Source: JBBQKF01 sp038326615 (lineage in GTDB: Bacteria; Bacillota; Clostridia; Saccharofermentanales; UBA5734). From it: a DNA stretch of 25,191 bases. Location of the stretch: the NCBI GenBank assembly GCA_038326615.1, contig JBBQKF010000043.1:1-25191 (forward strand). The letters are read 5' to 3'. Below are positions 1 through 6,824 of this stretch, piece after piece. Under the pieces are notes generated by a model that saw only the letters and a program-made list of their open reading frames with translations, ran no database searches and was not told where the DNA came from. Position 1 is the stretch's first letter; the number at the start of each line of letters is the position of its first letter. A program made the position numbers and the translations under genes.

Positions 1-309
1 AAAACATTTAAAACAATAACATGCGACAATGGGTGCGAGAATTTAGACTTTGAGGGGATTGAAAGATCAATTTTGAACAAGAGTTCAAGGACAAAGGTAT
101 ATTATGCTCATCCTTTTAGCTCATGGGAAAGAGGAACAAATAAAAACATTAATAAAATGATCCGTCGATTCATCCCAAAAGGCGTAGATATTTCAGCTTA
201 CTCCACCAAATAAATAATACAAATCCAACACTGGATCAATAATTATCCAAGAAAAATACTCGGTGGTTTATCCGCAAATATGATGGAACAGAAGCTTTTA
301 GTCGCTTAA
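1..309 (+). pseudogene. IS30-family transposase, 3' remnant with in-frame stop
   Basis: Frame 1 from the window edge reads as the C-terminal half of an IS30-type DDE transposase. It shows the second catalytic Asp in CDNG (residue 9 of the fragment) and the catalytic Glu in SWERGTNKN (residue 43). The 33-residue spacing fits the DD(33)E pattern of the family. A TAA stop interrupts the frame at 211-213. The same frame then continues with the family-typical WINNYPRKILG before a final stop at 307-309. The 5' part lies outside the window. The text after the gene (about 330-355, TTAATATTGCAATGTTACG) resembles the right end of an IS30-type element, but I cannot confirm it without the left end. The enzyme is broken and presumably inactive. 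Confidence 0.85.
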
Positions 310-372
310 CATATTTTTTTTGAAAAAGGTGGACATTTAATATTGCAATGTTACGAAAGTTTTATTTCTAAA

Positions 373-397
373 CTAATTTCTTAAATCAAGAAATTAG
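373..397 (+). terminator. Perfect 10-bp hairpin followed by a T run
   Basis: CTAATTTCTT and AAGAAATTAG form a perfect 10-bp stem around a 5-base loop, and TTTTTT follows at 404-409 on the plus strand. The stem is AT-rich, so termination would be weak. The right arm also encodes the last residues of the small minus-strand ORF, so the hairpin may instead be the trace of an insertion junction. Confidence 0.4.
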
Positions 398-535
398 TGG
401 ACCTTTTTTCACTTGACAAATACAAGCGTCTCTCATCTGACCTTGGCTTTCTATGTAGCTTATAATATCATTAACTTTACAGTCAACTGACATATACCAA
501 AGATCTCGTTTACTTGTAATCATTTTGTGAAACAC
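386..535 (-). CDS. Possible small protein, 49 residues, unknown
   Basis: A minus-strand frame opens with GTG at 535 and ends with TGA at 386-388. The start is preceded by GGAGG with 8 bases of spacing, a good ribosome binding site. An in-frame ATG at 523 lies too far from it. The product has a typical soluble composition (RDLWYMSVDCKVNDIISYIE in the first half, three Cys, no membrane segment). I do not recognise it. It lies downstream of the DUF4143 ATPase on the same strand. The last few codons fall in the 373-397 hairpin, next to the IS remnant, so this may be the front of a longer gene cut by the insertion. The ribosome binding site and a clean frame are the only support. Confidence 0.35.
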   Translation of the reverse strand: MFHKMITSKRDLWYMSVDCKVNDIISYIESQGQMRDACICQVKKGPLIS

Positions 536-608
536 TAATTATACCTCCAAGTTTGTTATGACGTGTAAATTTCATGCAAATGGTCTTATAGTATTTTATC
601 ACTCTTCT

Positions 609-1904
609 CTATAAACAAAAAGCAGCATATAAAGGAATTGACTTTTTGCCGTCCTCAAATCCGAAATTTTTGGTTGAGATTTTAATCGCATATTTAGGAT
701 TATATTTTTTAATATATACATTCAGACTTTTTGCCTGTGTGTTATCTGCGGATTTTACTTCAATAGGAATAATTTCGTTGTCTCTTAATATTACAAAATC
801 GATTTCAGCCTGTGCTCCTGACTCCCAGAAATATTTTGAGTATCCATTAGCCGCTAATTGATTGCAAACATAATTTTCTGTCATTCCGCCTTTAAAATCA
901 TTTAGCCCCGGGATCATATACAAAATATCCTCAGCCTTAATTTTTTTCTTGGCGGCAAGTAACCCTACATCAGAAATATAAACCTTAAAGCTGTCAATGT
1001 CTTTATAGTTTTCTAATGGCTTTGCTATTTTTTCTACTTTATAGCACTTGTTAACAATTCCGGCTAATTCGAGCCACTCAATAGCATTTTCCAATTCTGA
1101 TGCTCGCCCGCCTTTTTTTACTAATTTATATTGAAACTTAGTATTTGTCTTGGATAATTGAACTGTGACACTATCGTAGACAAGCCTTGTTCTTTGTATT
1201 TCATTTGTCCGGTTATATTTGCTCATGTCATCCAAATATCCTGTAAGAATCATTTCCTGAAGATGTCTTATGAAAATATAGTCCGTTGTTTCAATAAATT
1301 TCGAAACAACTTCAGGCATACCACCAACAACTAAATATTTTCTATAAAATTCTAATAAAATATTATGATAAACAACCGACATCTCCATATTAGTGTTAAA
1401 ACACTCATGAATTTTATTTACTAATTCCATTTCCTGAAAAGCAAGCAAAAATTCCTCAAAGTCCATCGGATAAAGAGTAAAAATATCAACCTTGCCTACG
1501 GGAAATGAGAATTCTTCTCTATTGACAGCAACACCAAGTAAACTTCCACAGGCTATAATATGGTATTCTGGTGCAAGTTCACAAAAATATTTGAGACTTG
1601 TTAACGCACGCTCGCATAACTGCACTTCGTCAAGAATAATTAGCGTTTTTCCCTTAGATATGCTTGTACCCGACAATCTTGACAAAAGCGGTATCAAATA
1701 TTCAGGTGAAATATCTCCAGAAAAGGCGTCGATATGCAGCGGTTGTGTTTCAAAGTTAATATATGCAACATTGTCATAATGTTTTTTTGCAAAATCAAGT
1801 AATGAAAAAGTCTTGCCCACTTGTCTTGCACCTTGCAAAATTAGTGGTTTTCTATTCTTACTATCTTTCCATTCGATCAGATTTTTGCTAATTTTTCTAA
1901 TCAC
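609..1904 (-). CDS. AAA-type ATPase with DUF4143 (AAA_14 family)
   Basis: The 431-residue protein has a Walker A motif, GARQVGKT, at residues 25-32 and a Walker B motif, LIILDEVQ, at 88-95. This is the arrangement of the AAA_14/DUF4143 ATPases common in clostridia, Bacteroidetes and archaea. Near the C-terminus, WESG (Glu361), EID (Asp369) and IEVK (382-384) form the pattern of a PD-(D/E)XK nuclease-like fold, which is also usual in this family. The biological role of the family is not established; a part in DNA handling or mobile elements is often supposed. Length is normal. The start is GTG at 1904, with GGAG 8 bases upstream. The gene stands alone behind its own promoter, next to an IS remnant, which fits an accessory gene. 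Confidence 0.9.
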   Translation of the reverse strand: MIRKISKNLIEWKDSKNRKPLILQGARQVGKTFSLLDFAKKHYDNVAYINFETQPLHIDAFSGDISPEYLIPLLSRLSGTSISKGKTLIILDEVQLCERALTSLKYFCELAPEYHIIACGSLLGVAVNREEFSFPVGKVDIFTLYPMDFEEFLLAFQEMELVNKIHECFNTNMEMSVVYHNILLEFYRKYLVVGGMPEVVSKFIETTDYIFIRHLQEMILTGYLDDMSKYNRTNEIQRTRLVYDSVTVQLSKTNTKFQYKLVKKGGRASELENAIEWLELAGIVNKCYKVEKIAKPLENYKDIDSFKVYISDVGLLAAKKKIKAEDILYMIPGLNDFKGGMTENYVCNQLAANGYSKYFWESGAQAEIDFVILRDNEIIPIEVKSADNTQAKSLNVYIKKYNPKYAIKISTKNFGFEDGKKSIPLYAAFCL

Positions 1905-1933
1905 ATCATTATCTCCTTTGTTTTTATGATGAG

Positions 1934-1963
1934 ATTATAACATTTTATTGCATTTATTGCAAT
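1934..1963 (-). promoter_or_regulatory. Sigma-A promoter with overlapping inverted repeat, before the ATPase
   Basis: Read on the minus strand, TTGCAA (1962-1957) and TATAAT (1939-1934) are separated by exactly 17 bases, and the GTG start follows at 1904. A perfect 6-bp inverted repeat, ATTGCA-5-TGCAAT (1947-1963), covers the -35 box and could be an operator. The promoter call is good; the operator call is inference. Confidence 0.7.
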
Positions 1964-2178
1964 CACTTTGATTCAGTTTGTTAATTTTCCAATCAATACT
2001 TCAGTCAATCTTGATTCCATACATTTATAATTATCCTTAATTTAACATTATTTAAATAGCAGGTAGTGCGTTGTAACATCGTCAATTTTATTTATATAAT
2101 TAAGGTGTTGCCAACCACTATTAAAAAACTTGCATGCTAACTCCAATCACAAAATTAAAGCCTAAAGGTGCGAACTTT

Positions 2179-3117
2179 CTAATAATAAGCAACGGTGATA
2201 CTCGCGGGGAATATCTGTAATTCGACTTTGTCTTTGACGAAGGATTCGCCGTCGCAGTTAACCATCAGTTTCTCGCCAACGCCTTCCATTGTTCCACTCT
2301 TAACTTTGTAAAATGTCGCAACAGATTCTTTGGTATGAGTTCCCTTAATATATTTAGGGATTAATGAAAGAATTTTAGGAACAGATATTCTATCGATAAC
2401 ACATATATCGATAAATCCATCTGAAAGATCAGCCATCGGGCATGGATGAAAAAGTCCTCCATAATATTGAGCATTTGCTATTGCTGCTAAAACAAAATCC
2501 AACTCTTTCTCGTAAACAACCGCGTTTCCATTTTCGTCTACTGAGTTGAATTTATACTTCATTCTGCAGTAGTTTTTACCTAGCAAGCATATAAATATTG
2601 CGATAAAGTATGCAAACCCGCCTAGAAATTTGGCTCTTGCAACAATTTGCTTTGCTTTGTCGCCCACAATAGTATCAAACCCAAGAGAAGATACATTGAT
2701 AAATGTTCTATCATCTAGAGTTGCTGTGTCAATTTTTTTAATATCATATTTAAATATGTTTTCAATAATAATTGATGGGTTTCGCTGGTTATAAAGAGTT
2801 TTGACAAAATCATTGCCGGTTCCTGCAGGAATCACAGACAAAATTGCATCTGTTCCAATTATTCCATTTGCAACTTCGTTAATTGTTCCATCGCCTCCAC
2901 AAGCATATATTATAGCTTTTTCCCCATATAAAGTAGCATATTCTCTGGCAAGTTCTGTTGCATGAAGCGGGCGCTCAGTAAATTTTACTATACAGTTTTC
3001 GGATAGCCCTGCAGCTTCAAATTTAGCTATAATCTGGTCTTTCAAAACCAATGCCTGGTGCTTTCCTGCCGTTGGATTCATTATAAAAATAAACTTCTTA
3101 TCGTCAACTTCGCCCAA
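2179..3117 (-). CDS. Diacylglycerol kinase family lipid kinase (YegS/BmrU type)
   Basis: This 312-residue protein carries the signature of the diacylglycerol/sphingosine kinase fold: NPTAGK at residues 14-19, the nucleotide-binding GGDGT at 74-78 followed by NEVANG, and PAGTGNDF at 97-104. The C-terminal half is the beta-sandwich domain of the family, with HPCPMADLSDGFIDI as a typical stretch. Such enzymes phosphorylate diacylglycerol or related lipids at the inner membrane face to recycle lipid into phospholipid synthesis; the exact substrate cannot be read here. The start is TTG at 3117 behind GGGGGA, with about 9 bases of spacing, and no good ATG lies nearby. It sits 420 bases downstream of the acyl ligase on the same strand. 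Both act in lipid metabolism, but the gap is filled with repeats, so co-transcription is uncertain. Confidence 0.92.
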   Translation of the reverse strand: MGEVDDKKFIFIMNPTAGKHQALVLKDQIIAKFEAAGLSENCIVKFTERPLHATELAREYATLYGEKAIIYACGGDGTINEVANGIIGTDAILSVIPAGTGNDFVKTLYNQRNPSIIIENIFKYDIKKIDTATLDDRTFINVSSLGFDTIVGDKAKQIVARAKFLGGFAYFIAIFICLLGKNYCRMKYKFNSVDENGNAVVYEKELDFVLAAIANAQYYGGLFHPCPMADLSDGFIDICVIDRISVPKILSLIPKYIKGTHTKESVATFYKVKSGTMEGVGEKLMVNCDGESFVKDKVELQIFPASITVAYY

Positions 3118-3291
3118 TATTTTTTTCCCCCAGTTTTATTTTTTACATTTTAGCCGTATCTGTTATGTAATTCAAGTAAGTATTTTTTTGTAACCACTAA
3201 GGTCATTGTTCCTTTTTTAAATCAATTAATTTACTATTGTTTTTGATTAGAACCATTAATTCGATTTTTTATCAAATAATAAATATCAAGA

Positions 3292-3446
3292 CAATAGCGT
3301 TTACTCAGTATAACCAGATATTCTTGATTATATAAATCTAGAATGCACTGTAACCACCCAAATTGATATTGTAGAAATAGTGATTTCTCAATTATTTCAA
3401 TAGAATAGTGGATTTATAATACTTACTGAGTAAACACGATAATCAT
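3292..3446. repeat. Dispersed element copy A with inverted ends (~150 bp)
   Basis: The left end, ATAGCGTTTACTCAGTA (3294-3310), and the right end, TACTGAGTAAACACGAT (3424-3440), share a perfect 12-bp inverted repeat (GTTTACTCAGTA/TACTGAGTAAAC). The same two ends recur at 5694-5710 and 5825-5841 with nearly the same separation. The interior encodes no ORF and is AT-rich. It may be a MITE-like element or a structured intergenic repeat. This element and the adjoining 46-bp array fill most of the 420-base gap between the lipid kinase and the ligase. Confidence 0.7.
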
Positions 3447-3540
3447 TATAAATATTATAGTTATAAAGAGTCAAATTCAACACGATAATCATTATAAATA
3501 TTATAGTTATAAAGAGTCAAATTCAACACGATGGTCATTA
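3435..3540. repeat. 46-bp tandem repeat, two full copies and a partial third
   Basis: The word CACGAT recurs at 3435, 3481 and 3527. The 46-bp unit between these points is repeated exactly twice, and the third copy breaks off at the stop codon of the acyl ligase. The unit begins inside the right end of dispersed element A (ACACGATAATCATT), so the array may have grown from that end by replication slippage. Confidence 0.9.
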
Positions 3541-5529
3541 TTTATTATCGTTTTCGCCTCTATTTTCGGAGGTTACCGGATCAATTTTCAACTCAGTTTT
3601 AGGCTCTGCTTTATTTTTATTATCAGCTGTGGTCGAATTTGTAGAATTAACATTGGGCTTATCAGGTAATATCATTTGCTTTATCGCGTCAATATTTCTG
3701 CCTGTAAAATCTTTGATTTTAATTTTGTTCTCGTCAAGAATTTTCTTAATTGATGCAAGTTCAATATTACGCTTAATCTTCTTGGTTGTAGTTTTTTCCA
3801 TTTCGGTTTCGCCAAAAATGAAATGCTTGACAGATTTAAATGATGGCATTTTCTTGTTCACTTCACGAATTATCTGATCCATTTTATCTTTTATCCAATT
3901 TTCATCATGAATAGTGCTGCCTGCGGCCTCAACTTCATCTTTATCAATTATTACTTTTGCCCAGACTGCAACTTCACCGTCGTCTTCGGTTTCGCCCCAA
4001 ACAAGAGACTCCTTGATAAAATCTGATTGTCCCAATAGTTGTTCAATCTCTTCTGGAAATATTTTCTTTCCGTTTTTAAGAACAATCATTGATTTGATGC
4101 GCCCAGTAATAGAAAGACAATTTGTTTTAGGATCAATTCTGCCTATATCTCCTGTATGGAACCATCCTTGTGTATCAATCGCCTCATTTGTTGCCTCTTC
4201 ATTTTTATAGTACCCTAGCATCACTATGTCTCCGCGAACCAGTATTTCACCTTCTTCGCCAGGATATTCATTATCAATTGCAACTTCTACTCCTGTGAGC
4301 GGATGTCCAACAGTTCCTGGAACAAACACCTTGACATTACATCCAGCAACAACAGGGGACGTTTCGGTCAGTCCAAATCCTTGAAGAATTCTTACCCCTA
4401 TGCCATCAAAGAACTTTATTATCTCGGGATCGATTGGAGCAGCACCACAGATTCCCATCTTAAATTCACCGCCAAATTTAGATGTAATATCCTTAAACAG
4501 TTTTTTACGCAAATCAATTCCGAATTTCCTCAGAAATTCAGTAACCTTCATTGCCGTTCTAACTGTCTTCTCCTTCCCTTGCTTTCTTATTCCATCTTTG
4601 ATTTTTATATAAAAGCTCTCAAAGAGCAATGGCACACCTATTAGGCAATTAATCTTGTACTCTTCCATGTTTTTTTGGATATAGCGAAGTCCATCACACT
4701 CATAAATTGTAAATCCGAAATAGAATCCTCCGACAAATCCGCACGTATTTTCAAACGTATGATGAAGAGGTAGAACCGATAAAACTCTTGTACCAGGATC
4801 AAAATGCTCAACCCCTGCAAGGCCTTTGATGTCAGCACATATATTTTTATGTGAAAGCATTACGGCTTTTGACTGGCTGGTAGTACCTGATGTAAAAAGC
4901 AGCGACATAATCGCCTCAGGATCAATCTTTGAATCCCTGAATCGAAAATCTCCTTGCTCCAAAAGCTCTTTTCCTTTTGATATAAATTCTTCAACCGTAG
5001 TAAAATATTTCGGTAATAAAAATAGTTCAGGATTTTGTTGAAACCCAGAAAATTCTGGAGAACGTTCTTTTAGTTTAAATGAATTCATGCAAATATATGA
5101 TTGTATTTGAGGATAAATCTCTGATGCTTTTTTCATTGTATCATGGAATGTAGCATCATAAAAAACTGCACTTACTTCCCCTCTGTCAAGCAAGGAAAGT
5201 ATCTCTTCTTCCGGGAGAAGTCTGTCAAGTGGAACAGCAATTCCTGCGCCGCAAATAACCGAAAAATAAGAAACGCACCACGGATATGAGTTCTCTCCAA
5301 TTATAGCTATTTTCTTGCCATTAAGGCCACTAGCTACTAGAGCTGTGCCGAGCAACAAAGTTTCATTATAGAATTCCTTATAAGTTTTACTTTCGGGCAC
5401 GTCCTTAGGTGTTTTGCGAAAAACAAACGCCTTCTGATCGCCAAATATTGCAAGACTTTGTAAAAACATTTCTTTGAGATCGCTAAATTCTCTTATTTTA
5501 AAATACTGTTTACCTTTCACTACTTGCAT
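3538..5529 (-). CDS. Long-chain acyl-CoA/acyl-ACP synthetase (AMP-forming)
   Basis: The 663-residue protein is an ANL-superfamily adenylate-forming ligase. The phosphate-binding loop TSGTTSQSK is at residues 213-221. QGFGLTETSP (A5-type) and GWFHTGDIG (A7-type) follow, and the C-terminal lid carries GRIKSMIVLKNGKKIFPEEIE. It would activate a fatty acid with ATP and transfer it to CoA or to an acyl carrier protein. The acp and FabT-like regulator genes just upstream make an ACP acceptor or a fatty-acid salvage role plausible. The last 45 or so residues (Asn, Thr, Lys and Glu rich) extend past the usual end of the family and look disordered. The start is ATG at 5529, with AGAGG 5 bases away. 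The gene is flanked on both sides by copies of the same dispersed repeat. Confidence 0.93.
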   Translation of the reverse strand: MQVVKGKQYFKIREFSDLKEMFLQSLAIFGDQKAFVFRKTPKDVPESKTYKEFYNETLLLGTALVASGLNGKKIAIIGENSYPWCVSYFSVICGAGIAVPLDRLLPEEEILSLLDRGEVSAVFYDATFHDTMKKASEIYPQIQSYICMNSFKLKERSPEFSGFQQNPELFLLPKYFTTVEEFISKGKELLEQGDFRFRDSKIDPEAIMSLLFTSGTTSQSKAVMLSHKNICADIKGLAGVEHFDPGTRVLSVLPLHHTFENTCGFVGGFYFGFTIYECDGLRYIQKNMEEYKINCLIGVPLLFESFYIKIKDGIRKQGKEKTVRTAMKVTEFLRKFGIDLRKKLFKDITSKFGGEFKMGICGAAPIDPEIIKFFDGIGVRILQGFGLTETSPVVAGCNVKVFVPGTVGHPLTGVEVAIDNEYPGEEGEILVRGDIVMLGYYKNEEATNEAIDTQGWFHTGDIGRIDPKTNCLSITGRIKSMIVLKNGKKIFPEEIEQLLGQSDFIKESLVWGETEDDGEVAVWAKVIIDKDEVEAAGSTIHDENWIKDKMDQIIREVNKKMPSFKSVKHFIFGETEMEKTTTKKIKRNIELASIKKILDENKIKIKDFTGRNIDAIKQMILPDKPNVNSTNSTTADNKNKAEPKTELKIDPVTSENRGENDNK

Positions 5530-5689
5530 AATAACCTCTCTTCTTCGGGTTTTCCCCCGACACCACCCATTTCGTTATTTGCCAAAGCAGGTCTGCGCAA
5601 CAGGAATTTATTAACTATTTAACATTATTTAATCAAATTTATCATACATTCTTAATTAGCAACTAGTAAAAAATATAATTATTCAATAA

Positions 5690-5850
5690 GACTATAGCGT
5701 TTACTCAGTAGGACTAAATTGTTTCTTCCAAATACTATCAAGGAAAGTGGCTTCCATTAATTTTTCAACAGTTCGATTTGTAATTGCTTAATTTTAGTAT
5801 GATTCTACGGAGTATTTCAACCTTTACTGAGTTAACACGATAGCCATTTT
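5690..5850. repeat. Dispersed element copy B with inverted ends (~150 bp)
   Basis: The left end, ATAGCGTTTACTCAGTA (5694-5710), is identical to copy A over 17 bases, and the preceding AAGAC also matches. The right end, TTACTGAGTTAACACGATA (5824-5842), differs from copy A at one position. The end-to-end span is within one or two bases of copy A, yet the interiors share no obvious similarity. It lies in the 413-base gap between the acyl ligase and acp. I see no gene in that gap. Confidence 0.7.
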
Positions 5851-5870
5851 ACAGAATTAGCTAATTATAG

Positions 5871-5954
5871 AAATTTGGTTAATTATGAATCCTTAAAGTT
5901 GGTTATGAGTGCTCAAGTTTGGTTATAAATTCTAAAAGATGTTTATGAGTGTTC
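5871..5954. repeat. Degenerate ~22-bp tandem repeat at the acp 3' end
   Basis: TTTGGTT, GTTGGTT, TTTGGTT and TGTTTATGAGTG recur at roughly 20-24 base intervals, with GGTTATGAGTGCTC and TTTATGAGTGTTC as the clearest pair. The last unit runs into the acp stop codon. Copies are imperfect and the period drifts, so this is a weak call. Confidence 0.4.
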
Positions 5955-6212
5955 GACTTTGTCAACAATAAAGTCAATCGCTTCTTCGACAGTTTTTAAA
6001 TCATCGGCCTCATCGTTTGATATTCGCAGCGAATATGTATCCTCAATATCTACAACAATTTCATAAAGCGCCAGAGAATCAATTCTCAAGTCTTTATCAA
6101 GTTCGAATTCCTCATTGATTGAATCCTTATTTACATTCAAAACCGATGCAATAATCCGAAATAATGTTTCTTTAATTTCATTACGGCTAACTTCTTTCAT
6201 ATTGTTATTCAT
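5943..6212 (-). CDS. Acyl carrier protein
   Basis: The 89-residue protein has the four-helix ACP pattern, with the phosphopantetheine attachment serine in RIDSLALYE (Ser46). Acidic helix II (EIVVDIEDTY) and helix III (ISNDEADDLKTVEEAIDFI) follow. It would carry acyl chains as thioesters in the cytoplasm. Two starts are possible. ATG at 6212 has AGAGG only 2 bases away. ATG at 6200, giving MKEVSRNEIK, has the same motif 14 bases away and begins more like other ACPs. The gene lies 12 bases after the MarR-type gene, so the two are almost certainly one transcript. The usual fatty-acid synthesis genes are absent here, so this may be a dedicated carrier serving the nearby ligase rather than the housekeeping AcpP. 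Confidence 0.92.
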   Translation of the reverse strand: MNNNMKEVSRNEIKETLFRIIASVLNVNKDSINEEFELDKDLRIDSLALYEIVVDIEDTYSLRISNDEADDLKTVEEAIDFIVDKVEHS

Positions 6213-6224
6213 CGCCTCTCTTTT

Positions 6225-6722
6225 CTATATTTTTTTGATTTTTCTTGCCTTTTCTTCTTTCAGAGCATTTTCGAGATATTTTTCATCTTGTTCCTGAATG
6301 AAAAAAGCAACACTTGAAAGAACTTTGAGCAATAAATTTCTCTCGTTTTCTGCAAGGGGGCCTGTTATACGATCAACAAGCAGTGTGTGAAACTTTAGGT
6401 GAAGACGGAAGGCAAGTTTGCCTTTTCGGGTAAGCTTAACTCTTACTATTCGTCTGTCCAAAGTATCTCTTTGACGGTCAACGTACCCTTTTCTAACTAG
6501 CTTATCGATTGCAACCGTTAAGGTCCCTGTTGTTACCGAAAGCTCAGTTGCTGTTTCTGTCATAGTTTTTGAATCGTAAAGTCCGATTCCTTCAAGAGTA
6601 TGCATCTCTACAACAGAAAGCTCACCAAAGCTTCCGACTTGAAGTGCTTTTTGCTCTGTGATTAGAATTTCATCAAAAATGTGAACGAGTAATTCATTTA
6701 CTCTGCTGTCATAATCGTTCAT
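6225..6722 (-). CDS. MarR-family regulator, FabT-like
   Basis: The 165-residue winged-helix protein has the MarR core: a recognition region, TMTETATELSVTTGTLTVAI, at about residues 54-73, then a wing with KGYVDRQRDTLDRRIVRV and LTRKGK. The opening (ELSVVEMHTLEGIG) and the TGTLT motif resemble FabT, the repressor of fatty-acid synthesis in Firmicutes. FabT uses long acyl-ACP as co-repressor, and here an acyl carrier protein gene follows after 12 bases, which fits that logic. The C-terminal tail is rich in Lys and Glu. The start is ATG at 6722, with AGGAG 7 bases upstream. Autoregulation is suggested by an imperfect palindrome in its promoter. Calling it FabT itself is inference. Confidence 0.88.
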   Translation of the reverse strand: MNDYDSRVNELLVHIFDEILITEQKALQVGSFGELSVVEMHTLEGIGLYDSKTMTETATELSVTTGTLTVAIDKLVRKGYVDRQRDTLDRRIVRVKLTRKGKLAFRLHLKFHTLLVDRITGPLAENERNLLLKVLSSVAFFIQEQDEKYLENALKEEKARKIKKI

Positions 6723-6754
6723 GTTTTTTCTCCTGCCATCCGATTATTTAATGT

Positions 6755-6798
6755 TTTGATTGTCTAATCATTTTACCGCATTTAGAGCCATTTGTCAC
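6755..6798 (-). promoter_or_regulatory. Promoter and candidate FabT-type operator before marR-acp
   Basis: On the minus strand, GTGACA (6798-6793) and TAAAAT (6775-6770) are spaced by 17 bases. Immediately downstream, TTAGACAATCAAA (6767-6755) is a near-palindrome (TTAGA-3-TCAAA, one mismatch) and resembles the TTTGA-n-TCAAA type sites bound by FabT. Its position over the start of transcription suits autorepression. The promoter is well supported; the operator is inferred from pattern and context. Confidence 0.6.
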
Positions 6799-6824
6799 GA
6801 TATCTCCTAGCATTTCCATTTTTT

